From positions 1 to 37,543 of IMG/VR virus record IMGVR_UViG_3300033182_000144: a stretch of 37,543 bases of DNA; one strand, given 5' to 3'. The DNA comes from a virus. Position 1 is the stretch's first letter, and the number at the start of each line of letters is the position of its first letter. The translations under genes were made by a program, and so were the position numbers. The notes below the pieces were generated by a model. That model had not been told where the DNA came from and searched no databases. It worked only from the letters and a program-made list of their open reading frames with translations. Of this stretch, positions 28,472-35,548 are shown in pieces.

Positions 28472-29109
28472 TGGATTTACATAATATCTTTGCGACACCG
28501 ATGTTTGTATCTAAAGCAAAATGCCATAACGAAGTTAACGATTATATTAAGAAATATATCTATCCCGTTTATAAAAAGAATGGTTATAATTCTTCTCAAT
28601 GCTCTGTATTCAGCGATTACTTTGAAGGTGCTCCGCAATTAGATCAAGGTGTATTTCGAGATCTTTATAGAGATAATATTGAAGAACTGCTAAACTTTAT
28701 AGGTTTTAATGCCGAACACCCTTGGACTGTTGCTTCGTATTTTTGGTACAATATAACTGGCAAGGGAGGGTGGCAAGAGCAACATGATCACATGAGTGGT
28801 CCCTTACCTTGTCAATTTTCAGCTGTTCATTATTTAAAACTTGACGATACACATATAGCAACTGAATTTGAAAATCCAGTTGCTACAGCATTAAGAAGTA
28901 TAGCGCCTACAGATAATAAAGAAATACTTCCTGATATGTTTAAAGGACTACATGCTGTGCCTAAGTTTGTTAAGGAAGGAGATATATTATTTTTTCCTGC
29001 GTACTTAAAACATGCCGTAAAGATACAAGAATCTGAAAGCGATCGTATAAGTATTGTTTTTAACGTAGGCGTTTACAACAATAGGTTTATTAGTACAAAT
29101 GTTAACTAA
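28471..29109 (+). CDS. 2-oxoglutarate/Fe(II)-dependent oxygenase (2OG-FeII_Oxy_5-like)
   Basis: A 212-aa protein. The N-terminal MDLHNIFATPMFVSK is the typical opening of the TIGR02466/2OG-FeII_Oxy_5 family. The double-stranded beta-helix ligands are visible as H105-x-H107 in WQEQHDHMSG, then CQFSAVHYLKLDD, and the distal EGDILFFPAYLKHAV (H181) with DRISIVFNVGVY (R192, predicted to hold 2-oxoglutarate). Such enzymes hydroxylate or otherwise oxidise peptides or small molecules using Fe(II), O2 and 2-oxoglutarate. It lies between the U32-methyltransferase and the halogenase, overlapping the former by 1 nt and the latter by 11 nt, so it is almost certainly in the same transcript and pathway. The substrate is unknown. 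Confidence 0.72.
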   Translation: MDLHNIFATPMFVSKAKCHNEVNDYIKKYIYPVYKKNGYNSSQCSVFSDYFEGAPQLDQGVFRDLYRDNIEELLNFIGFNAEHPWTVASYFWYNITGKGGWQEQHDHMSGPLPCQFSAVHYLKLDDTHIATEFENPVATALRSIAPTDNKEILPDMFKGLHAVPKFVKEGDILFFPAYLKHAVKIQESESDRISIVFNVGVYNNRFISTNVN

Positions 29110-30613
29110 AGTAAAAGAAATTATAATTTTTGGCGGTGGCACAAGTGGCTGGATGACTGCAGCATTTCTAGCAAGAAATTTAAGGTTTAAACCTAAAATA
29201 ACTTTAATTGAAGATGCTACTAAAGGCCCAATTGGCGTTGGTGAAGGAACTCAACCTTCAACAGCACCATTTCTCTGGGACTGCGGACTACATCCAAAAG
29301 ATTGGATGAAAGACGCTGATGCTACTTTTAAATACGGTGTAGAACTATCTGGTTGGTGCGACGAACCATACTTTGTTGATAATGATGTTCAAGAAACTAG
29401 TTTAATATCAGAAGGATTTTACACAAATCATTATTTTCAAAATAAACCGTATTCTGAATATAAAGATTTCTTGCCTGCTTATAATCTAGCCAAAGAAAAT
29501 TTAAGTCCTAAACTAGGAAACTTTGATCAAAACTTTGCTGTTTCTATTAGAGCCACCGGAGCATTTCATTTTAATGCATATAAAATAGTTGATGCTTTAA
29601 AAAGAGTTTGTTTAGATAAAATTACACACGTTGATACAACAATTGAAAAAGTCAATACAAACGAACATGGAATTACTAACTTAGTAGATAAAGACGGTAA
29701 AACATATTCCGCAGATTTATATATAGATTGTAGCGGCTTTGCTAGTATCTTACTAGACAAAACTTTAAAAGTTCCGTTTGATTCTTACACTGATCATTTA
29801 TTATGTGATAGAGCAGTAGCAATGCCTAAGCAGTACACCAATGAAACAGAAGAATGTCATCCGTACACTAAGGCAACAACAATGACTGCTGGATGGCGTT
29901 GGACTATTCCTACATTTGGACGTATTGGTAATGGATATGTTTATTCAAGCAAGTATATCAGTGAAGAAGATGCTGAAAAAGAATTAAGAGATGCTATAAA
30001 CGAGTACGAAGAACCAGCAAATCATCTTAAGATACGTTGTGGCAAGCACACAGAAGTTGCGGTAAAAAATGTAGTAGGAGTAGGTTTAAGTGCTGGATTT
30101 ATTGAACCACTAGAAGCAACAGGAATAACTTTTTCAACTAACGTAATTAAAAGTTTAGCGTATTCTTTAAATCACACAGGCAATATTTTAAACGATAACT
30201 TACGCAAGTTTATAAATGACGAATTTAATATTATAACAACTGAAATTTTAGCATTTGTGTGGGCACATTATAAATTTAGCACTAGACAAGATACAGATTT
30301 TTGGAAGGCAGTACACGATCTTAAAGTAGATGATTTACCTGAAAAGTCTAAAGAAATTTTAAACGAATTACTAAACGGACAATCGCCAAATTATAATATA
30401 TCCCCAAAAAGTATGTTTTGTATACCACAATGGTTTAGTATGTTACATGCTGGTAATGCTTATAAAGACAACGTATTAGAATTAACTAGTGATGAAGAAA
30501 CTTATGGAAAATATTTCGTATCTGTTCAAAAAGAACGTGTAAGACTCGCTAAAGAATTTTTAAAAAATCATTATGAATTTCTAAAGGAATTTTACAATGA
30601 CAACTCTATATAA
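29099..30613 (+). CDS. Flavin-dependent (tryptophan-type) halogenase
   Basis: A 504-aa FAD enzyme of the tryptophan-halogenase family (Trp_halogenase), the family that includes PrnA and the cyanophage iodinating enzyme VirX1. Visible motifs: the dinucleotide-binding FGGGTSGWMTAAFLARN (residues 11-27), GVGEGTQPS (46-54), the catalytic lysine K78 in DATFKYG (PrnA K79 equivalent), DCSGFASILLD, the halogenase signature W266-R-W-T-I-P271, and FIEPLEATG with E339 (PrnA E346 equivalent). All key residues are present and the length is normal, so it should be active. It would use FADH2, O2 and a halide to make a hypohalous intermediate; seawater bromide or iodide are plausible. The overlaps with both neighbouring oxygenases (11 and 17 nt) imply coupled expression. 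The substrate is unknown. Confidence 0.88.
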   Translation: MLTKVKEIIIFGGGTSGWMTAAFLARNLRFKPKITLIEDATKGPIGVGEGTQPSTAPFLWDCGLHPKDWMKDADATFKYGVELSGWCDEPYFVDNDVQETSLISEGFYTNHYFQNKPYSEYKDFLPAYNLAKENLSPKLGNFDQNFAVSIRATGAFHFNAYKIVDALKRVCLDKITHVDTTIEKVNTNEHGITNLVDKDGKTYSADLYIDCSGFASILLDKTLKVPFDSYTDHLLCDRAVAMPKQYTNETEECHPYTKATTMTAGWRWTIPTFGRIGNGYVYSSKYISEEDAEKELRDAINEYEEPANHLKIRCGKHTEVAVKNVVGVGLSAGFIEPLEATGITFSTNVIKSLAYSLNHTGNILNDNLRKFINDEFNIITTEILAFVWAHYKFSTRQDTDFWKAVHDLKVDDLPEKSKEILNELLNGQSPNYNISPKSMFCIPQWFSMLHAGNAYKDNVLELTSDEETYGKYFVSVQKERVRLAKEFLKNHYEFLKEFYNDNSI

Positions 30614-31187
30614 AGCAGATCTACACCATTTAAAGGATGTAGGCACAGAAGCTGAAAGAAACCAGTTAAAAGAAGATATTTTAAAATTAAAAGAGTCAAG
30701 TTCTACTAACATAAATCTTAGCAACGAAGGATGTTGGAGAGGCCCTGATTTTGTTGTTGAAAATTATCCGTGGTTAGAGTCTGCTTTAAGAGAATTAATT
30801 TATAAAGCACATACGCAATATATAACAGAAGATCCTACATATAAAGACTATGCTCAGTTAGATGGGACACAAGTTAACGGATGGATTAATGTAAATGAGC
30901 CACATAGCAGAAATGTAATGCACACACATTATGCTACTTATAGTGCGGTTTATTATGTACAATCAACTGGTACAGGGAAATTAAGATTTTGTAATCCGCA
31001 ATTAATCATGACAAACGATAGAACTGACAGTCCGTTTAGTAGAAATTTTTATGCTGATCCATCAGACGGTGATTTTTATCTATGGCCTAGTTGGGTACCC
31101 CATGAAGTTGAACCTAACTTTTCTAACAAACAACGTATAAACATAGCATTTGATGTGTATCTAAACACAGGATTATTATTAAAATGA
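30597..31187 (+). CDS. Second 2-oxoglutarate/Fe(II)-dependent oxygenase (TIGR02466-like)
   Basis: A 196-aa protein overlapping the halogenase end by 17 nt. The C-terminal half is a clear 2OG-FeII_Oxy_5 double-stranded beta helix: GWINVNEPHSRNVMHTHYAT with H109-x-H111, SAVYYVQSTGTGKLRF, then DGDFYLWPSWVPHEVEPN with H169 and KQRINIAFDV with R180. Both oxygenases in the cassette use H-x-H at the first ligand position rather than the H-x-D/E of many 2OG enzymes; I recall this as normal for this subfamily. It is not a duplicate of the 28471 enzyme, since outside the motifs the two share little. It probably oxidises the same or a related substrate. Its stop overlaps the next start (ATGA). Confidence 0.8.
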   Translation: MTTLYKADLHHLKDVGTEAERNQLKEDILKLKESSSTNINLSNEGCWRGPDFVVENYPWLESALRELIYKAHTQYITEDPTYKDYAQLDGTQVNGWINVNEPHSRNVMHTHYATYSAVYYVQSTGTGKLRFCNPQLIMTNDRTDSPFSRNFYADPSDGDFYLWPSWVPHEVEPNFSNKQRINIAFDVYLNTGLLLK

Positions 31188-31933
31188 TAAAATTCCGTAA
31201 AGAAAATAAAATTGAGTTTGTAAGTCTTGTACAAGGTGTTTCTGAAATGTTTCCTGTAACTGCCGCAAGAAGTTATAAACCTAAATGGGCAGAGTCTGCT
31301 GTAACAGAATATAAATCAATGATAAAAGATCAAGTAAACTTTAATCATATATCATTGTGTCCTGGTATTTTTGATTTGTTTAAGACTGGATATATTGTAC
31401 ATGCGTGGCACGACACTTTAATAAAAACTAACGGAGACGGCCATACATTTCAGTGGGCAGTTCCAAATTTTGACAGTTTAGAAATTACAGGTGTAACACA
31501 GCCTGTTGGATCACATACTGAAGATATTACTAAATTCTTACCTCAACGTCCACATAGTTTAAAAGGAGTTGTTAAATTTAATACTCCTTGGAGGATTATT
31601 GCTCCTAAAGGTGTTAAATTTTTAATGCTACCAATAGAGTATTCGGACGATCATTTATTTGACGCAGCAATGGGAATACTAGATCCGGAAGTTAGCAATG
31701 AAATAAACGTTCAAGTTTATTGGAATAAACTAAACGGAGAACATAAAATTAAAGCAGGTACTCCTTTATGCCAGTTAATTCCGTTATCTGAAAAACAATT
31801 TAAATTAGTAGTTCGTGATGCTACTCAACACGATTTAGACTGGGAAAAGAAGAAAGACTATATTAATGGTAGTACCTTCTTCCCGCAAAGAAAAAAATTA
31901 GCAGAAATGTGGAGAAAGCATTTTAAAATTTAA
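31184..31933 (+). CDS. Hypothetical protein, last gene of the halogenase cassette
   Basis: A 249-aa soluble protein joined to the previous gene by a 4-nt ATGA overlap. Features are ISLCPGIFDLFKTGYIVHAW, a TFQWAVPNFD strand, VKFNTPWRIIAPKGVKFLML and a QVYWNKLNGEHKIKAGTPLC segment, suggesting a mostly beta, possibly cupin-like or double-stranded beta-helix fold. The CPGIFDLFKTGY opening recalls domains of unknown function found beside oxygenases (DUF6065-like), but I cannot confirm this. There is no signal peptide or membrane segment. It converges on the minus-strand gene at 31923 with an 11-bp 3' overlap. The function is unknown; membership of the cassette pathway is inferred from overlap and orientation. 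Confidence 0.6.
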   Translation: MIKFRKENKIEFVSLVQGVSEMFPVTAARSYKPKWAESAVTEYKSMIKDQVNFNHISLCPGIFDLFKTGYIVHAWHDTLIKTNGDGHTFQWAVPNFDSLEITGVTQPVGSHTEDITKFLPQRPHSLKGVVKFNTPWRIIAPKGVKFLMLPIEYSDDHLFDAAMGILDPEVSNEINVQVYWNKLNGEHKIKAGTPLCQLIPLSEKQFKLVVRDATQHDLDWEKKKDYINGSTFFPQRKKLAEMWRKHFKI

Positions 31934-32333
31934 CTAACGGGATCTCTAATAACTCATTTACTTTATCAAAGTCTTCATTTTTTATAATTATACTTTTGAT
32001 ATCATTATAATGAATTTCATAATCAACTTGATCAATTAAGTCAAAGAATGTTAATGTCTTTAATGTTAATCTAGTCCTAGTACCTAAATGCGTAGATATT
32101 ATTTCTAAATGCGGTGTTGATCTACATTTAGAAAAGGAAGCAATACTTGTCTTATCGCTACCATTATTATTCCATATTATAATAGGATCGCATACTTTAC
32201 AGGCTGATATAAAAAGTTTTTTAATTACAACTGAATCTTTTAAAATCTTTCTTTGTATTACTGGATCGTCTGAATACTTGCGTAATTCATTTTTATAAAT
32301 GACAAAGTTGTTTCTGTGAGTTTCAAGAAGCAT
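31923..32333 (-). CDS. Hypothetical protein
   Basis: A 136-aa basic protein on the minus strand, 3' end overlapping the cassette's last gene by 11 bp and 5' end overlapping the 32323 gene by 11 nt. It has a Lys-rich helical N-terminus (KNELRKYSDDPVIQRKILKD), CKVCDPIIIWNNNG, and a beta C-terminus (RTRLTLKTLTFFDLIDQVDY). The CKVC pair is a possible metal or redox site but is isolated. No known family is recognised. It is probably expressed late with its upstream neighbour from the promoter at 32656. Confidence 0.55.
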   Translation of the reverse strand: MLLETHRNNFVIYKNELRKYSDDPVIQRKILKDSVVIKKLFISACKVCDPIIIWNNNGSDKTSIASFSKCRSTPHLEIISTHLGTRTRLTLKTLTFFDLIDQVDYEIHYNDIKSIIIKNEDFDKVNELLEIPLVKF

Positions 32334-32640
32334 TTTTATACCTGTTTAAATCTAATTCAAAGTCGTGAATACCTGACATCAAATCACCGTTAACTACTAG
32401 TGAATGAGCAAGTTTATAAAGGTACTCTTGAATAGGTATTCCGTAAAAGTTGCTCCAATACCAGTTGCTTACTATCTTTGTAACTTCAAAGTATTCTAAA
32501 CGTAGGATATAACTTTCTAAATGATTACCTGTAATTACAAACTTTTTGCCTTCATGCGGCACTTCAAAGTGATAGCTTGTAATAGGCTGTTTGTTTAAGT
32601 ACCTAACTAATTCATCTCGATCAAATCTTGGTATTGCCAT
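32323..32640 (-). CDS. Hypothetical protein
   Basis: A 105-aa protein, first of a two-gene minus-strand unit, with a strong GGGAGGA ribosome site just before its ATG. It is rich in aromatic residues (IVSNWYWSNFYGIPIQEYLY) and begins MAIPRFDRDELVRYLNKQ. There is no signal peptide or membrane helix. It is coupled to the downstream gene by an 11-nt overlap. No family is recognised; small orphan pairs of this kind often sit between structural modules in T4-like phages. Confidence 0.55.
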   Translation of the reverse strand: MAIPRFDRDELVRYLNKQPITSYHFEVPHEGKKFVITGNHLESYILRLEYFEVTKIVSNWYWSNFYGIPIQEYLYKLAHSLVVNGDLMSGIHDFELDLNRYKNAS

Positions 32641-32655
32641 ATAATCCTCCCATCG

Positions 32656-32663
32656 TATTTATT
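32656..32663 (-). promoter_or_regulatory. Putative late promoter (AATAAATA), minus strand
   Basis: Read on the minus strand the site is AATAAATA, one mismatch to TATAAATA, 15 bp before the ATG whose complement is at 32638-32640. It faces away from the plus-strand box at 32692. The implied leader is short, just enough for the GGGAGG ribosome site. Confidence 0.4.
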
Positions 32664-32691
32664 TTTTAAAAACAGGTCGCATACTAATTAC

Positions 32692-32699
32692 GATAAATA
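32692..32699 (+). promoter_or_regulatory. Putative late promoter (GATAAATA)
   Basis: GATAAATA has one mismatch to TATAAATA and lies 21 bp before the 32721 ATG, with AAAGGA as ribosome site in between. With the oppositely oriented box at 32656 it forms a divergent promoter pair in an 80-bp intergenic gap. Confidence 0.45.
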
Positions 32700-32720
32700 T
32701 ATTAAACTAAAGGAACAAGT

Positions 32721-33977
32721 ATGGCAAATCCAGCACCAGTAGTAGATAGAATACGTATTATACCAAGACCGGACGATTTTCTTGATCGTAACGTTGGATC
32801 TAGTGGCGAAGTTTTCTTCAACAAGTTAACAAACAGTTTAAGAGTTTATAGTGGGCGCGACCAAGCAGGTTTTGAAATTGCTCGCGCAGACTTTAGTAAT
32901 GTATCTAACGCTGACTTTTTATCTAAAGCAACAGCAGCAGGCGTCGGCGGAGGAGCAGGTGGCGGAGCAAGTGTTGATGTAAGCGATACGGCGCCTACTA
33001 CTCCTACAGAAGGTAATATATGGTTTAATAGTACTAATGGTAAAATTTATGTGTATGTAACAGACACTGATAGCAGTCAGTGGGTACAACCGAGCATACC
33101 ATTACCTGATGTAGTAAGTGATACCTTTAACACAATTGACGTTACAGGAAGCCAAACTTTAACTGCTAGTGGAGAAGAAACACTTACTGTTGAAGCAGGT
33201 GCTAATATTACAGTTACTTCAAATAGCACTACAAATACAATTACTATTAGTGCTGCTGGCGCATCCTTACAAGACTTAGACACAATTACTACTGCTGGCA
33301 ACACAACTACAAATGCCATTACAGTTGGTAGTTTAACATCTACAGGTAGCGTAACAGCTCAATCATTAGATATTAACGGTGTTGGTGCTGTTGAGTTTGA
33401 CAGTGCTAGTTCAATTACATTTACTGCGCCTGATGGTGTAGTTACCAGCGCAGACTTAACTGTAAGTGGAAGTTTAGATTTAAGCACTGGCGCAAGTGTT
33501 AATGAGTTTAGTACAGACGGAACATTAGCAGACGCTAGTAATACAGCAGTACCAACAGAAGCAGCAGTTAAAACTTATGTTGATACTGAAATTGCTGCCA
33601 CACAAAGCGGCCTGCTAACAATTACAAATTCTACAGATGTTACTAATGCTAAGACAGGAGCAAACGCAACAGTAGTTCACGATTACGATGAAGGTGCTGT
33701 TTGGTATCATACAAGTGTAGCAGGTAACTTTACACCTAACTTTACAAATATACCTACTACTGATGACAGAACTATTAACGTTGTCCTTGTTATTGAACAA
33801 GGAGGAACAGCATACGGACCAAGTTCTGTTTCTATCAACGGAGCAAACTATACTCCATTAGTTGCTGGAGCAGGAAGTTTATCATACAGTCCTAATCAAA
33901 CAGACATTGTTAGTTTTACTTTTATTAGAACAGGCGCTGCTTGGAAAGTACTAGCATCAGTTAACACATACGGTTAA
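32721..33977 (+). CDS. Tail fibre-like structural protein
   Basis: A 418-aa protein. The N-terminus (ANPAPVVDRIRIIPRPDDFL, then GSSGEVFFNKLTNSLRVYSG) looks like a virion-attachment module. A Gly/Ala linker (~residues 74-88) is followed by TPTEGNIWFNSTNGKIYVYV, the same type of RFN...W unit as in the other fibres. The centre is Thr/Ser-rich beta repeats (LTVEAGANITVTSNSTTNTI). ASVNEFSTDG...NTAVPTEAAVKTYVDTEI matches the VPTQRAI element at the ends of both giant proteins. The C-terminal ~120 residues form a distinct beta domain (NVVLVIEQGGTAYGPSSVSI). It is preceded by a late-type promoter and has 2 nt between its stop and the subtilase gene. It is probably a fibre subunit or adhesin. Confidence 0.7.
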   Translation: MANPAPVVDRIRIIPRPDDFLDRNVGSSGEVFFNKLTNSLRVYSGRDQAGFEIARADFSNVSNADFLSKATAAGVGGGAGGGASVDVSDTAPTTPTEGNIWFNSTNGKIYVYVTDTDSSQWVQPSIPLPDVVSDTFNTIDVTGSQTLTASGEETLTVEAGANITVTSNSTTNTITISAAGASLQDLDTITTAGNTTTNAITVGSLTSTGSVTAQSLDINGVGAVEFDSASSITFTAPDGVVTSADLTVSGSLDLSTGASVNEFSTDGTLADASNTAVPTEAAVKTYVDTEIAATQSGLLTITNSTDVTNAKTGANATVVHDYDEGAVWYHTSVAGNFTPNFTNIPTTDDRTINVVLVIEQGGTAYGPSSVSINGANYTPLVAGAGSLSYSPNQTDIVSFTFIRTGAAWKVLASVNTYG

Positions 33978-33979
33978 AC

Positions 33980-35527
33980 ATGGAAAGAGAATACGCAGTT
34001 ATAGTTAAAAGGGGTATTAATCTCAGTGAGGTTGACGCAGATCTAGCAGCATCAACTGGTAACGGTCCTATACCTAACAGAAGCGTAGATGTAGCAAACG
34101 CTCGTCCAGGCTCTAACAGAATAACACACTGGATGCTTACTGACGAAGAAGCACGTGACTTAGAAAACGATCCTCGAATACAGGCAGTAGAAATACCGCC
34201 AGATCAGCGTGATGATCTAGTAATGAAAAGACACTCTGTTCAAACAGGCGATTTTACAAAACCTGCGTCATTAAATGCTAGTTATGTAAATTGGGGATTA
34301 CGTAGAGTTATAGAAGAAACAAATGTATATGGTTCAAGCACTTCTGCTCCAGATAGTAATTATCCATATGCGCTAGACGGTGCTGGAGTTGATGTAGTAA
34401 TACAAGACAGCGGAGTACAGCCTGATCATCCTGAGTGGAATGATTACAGTGGTAGTTCAAGATATCAAACTATTGATTGGTACGCAGCAAGTGGACTAAG
34501 CGGAACACAAAACGCAAACCACGATAGAGACTATGATGGGCATGGAACACATAGCGGCGGTATTGCTGCTGGTCTAACATATGGTTGGGCAAAAGGAGCT
34601 CATATATACTCACAAAAATTAAGCGGTCTAGAAGGTTCTGGAGATAGCGGAACAGGTATTCCTATTTCAGATGCTTTTGATGCTATTAGGTTATGGCACA
34701 CGTCAAAAGTAAACGGTCGTCCTACAGTAGTTAACATGAGCTGGGGATATTACAGCCAACCATTTGGTGATCCTACAAGCGGAACGTATAGAGGCACACC
34801 GTGGACTTTTACGTCACAAACTGATACACAATTATGGACAGCATATGGCCTTGTAGGACAGTATGTTGGAGGTTATAGATTAATACCTGCTCGTAATGCG
34901 TTTGCTGACGCTGAAATTGAAGACATGATTGATTCTGGAATTGTAGTTGTAATTGCTGCTGGAAACGAGTTCTACAAACAAGATTTGTCTACAGGTTTAG
35001 ATTATGATAATACTGTAACTTTTGGAGTAACCACTTATACCTATCATAGAGGTAGTAGTCCTTATAGCGACGACGCAATTAAAGTTGGTGCTATTGATAG
35101 GTTTACTGAATTGTCAGGCGCTAGTTACCTAGATAGAATCGCACAATTTAGTAATAGAGGACCAGCAATAGATATTTTTGCTCCAGGAGTAAACATTATT
35201 AGTTGTACTAGTACAATAAATTCATATTCAACAGTAAGTTATCCATTGGACTCAAATTACAAAATTGCGATGCTACAAGGAACAAGTGAAGCAGCACCTC
35301 AAGTTGCCGGAGTAGCAGCATTAATGTTAGGAGCACGACCTACGCTAACTCCTGCTAAAATTAAACAAAAGTTAATAGACGAATCAAAAAGTGTAATATT
35401 TGATACTGCTAGTGATGTAGATTATGCGGAATATACTACATCACTTCTTGCGTCGCCTAATAGAATGTTATACAGTAAATATGGTAGGCAACCTCACAGC
35501 ATTACTGGAAGTGTTAGTATATCATAA
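33980..35527 (+). CDS. Subtilisin-family (S8) serine protease, virion-associated
   Basis: A 515-aa subtilase. The full catalytic set is visible: D143 in VVIQDSGVQPDHP, H188 in DYDGHGTHSGG, oxyanion N329 in VVVIAAGNE, and S436 in LQGTSEAAPQVAG. The canonical GTSMAAPHVAG is altered to GTSEAAPQVAG, but no catalytic residue is lost. Residues 1-~95 lack a signal peptide and may be an I9-type propeptide (YAVIVKRGINLSEVDADL, ITHWMLTDEEARDLENDP, IQAVEIPP). The absence of a secretion signal and its place between two fibre genes suggest it is built into or processes the virion: fibre maturation, or digestion of host surface protein during adsorption. It is distinct from the prohead protease of T4-like phages. 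The stop codon lies inside the late box of the next gene. Confidence 0.87.
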   Translation: MEREYAVIVKRGINLSEVDADLAASTGNGPIPNRSVDVANARPGSNRITHWMLTDEEARDLENDPRIQAVEIPPDQRDDLVMKRHSVQTGDFTKPASLNASYVNWGLRRVIEETNVYGSSTSAPDSNYPYALDGAGVDVVIQDSGVQPDHPEWNDYSGSSRYQTIDWYAASGLSGTQNANHDRDYDGHGTHSGGIAAGLTYGWAKGAHIYSQKLSGLEGSGDSGTGIPISDAFDAIRLWHTSKVNGRPTVVNMSWGYYSQPFGDPTSGTYRGTPWTFTSQTDTQLWTAYGLVGQYVGGYRLIPARNAFADAEIEDMIDSGIVVVIAAGNEFYKQDLSTGLDYDNTVTFGVTTYTYHRGSSPYSDDAIKVGAIDRFTELSGASYLDRIAQFSNRGPAIDIFAPGVNIISCTSTINSYSTVSYPLDSNYKIAMLQGTSEAAPQVAGVAALMLGARPTLTPAKIKQKLIDESKSVIFDTASDVDYAEYTTSLLASPNRMLYSKYGRQPHSITGSVSIS

Positions 35528-35530
35528 ATA
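35523..35530 (+). promoter_or_regulatory. Putative late promoter (CATAAATA)
   Basis: CATAAATA has one mismatch to TATAAATA. It overlaps the stop codon of the subtilase gene and lies 18 bp before the 35549 ATG, with AAAGGA between them. Confidence 0.38.
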
Positions 35531-35548
35531 TATAAAAGGAAAAAAATA

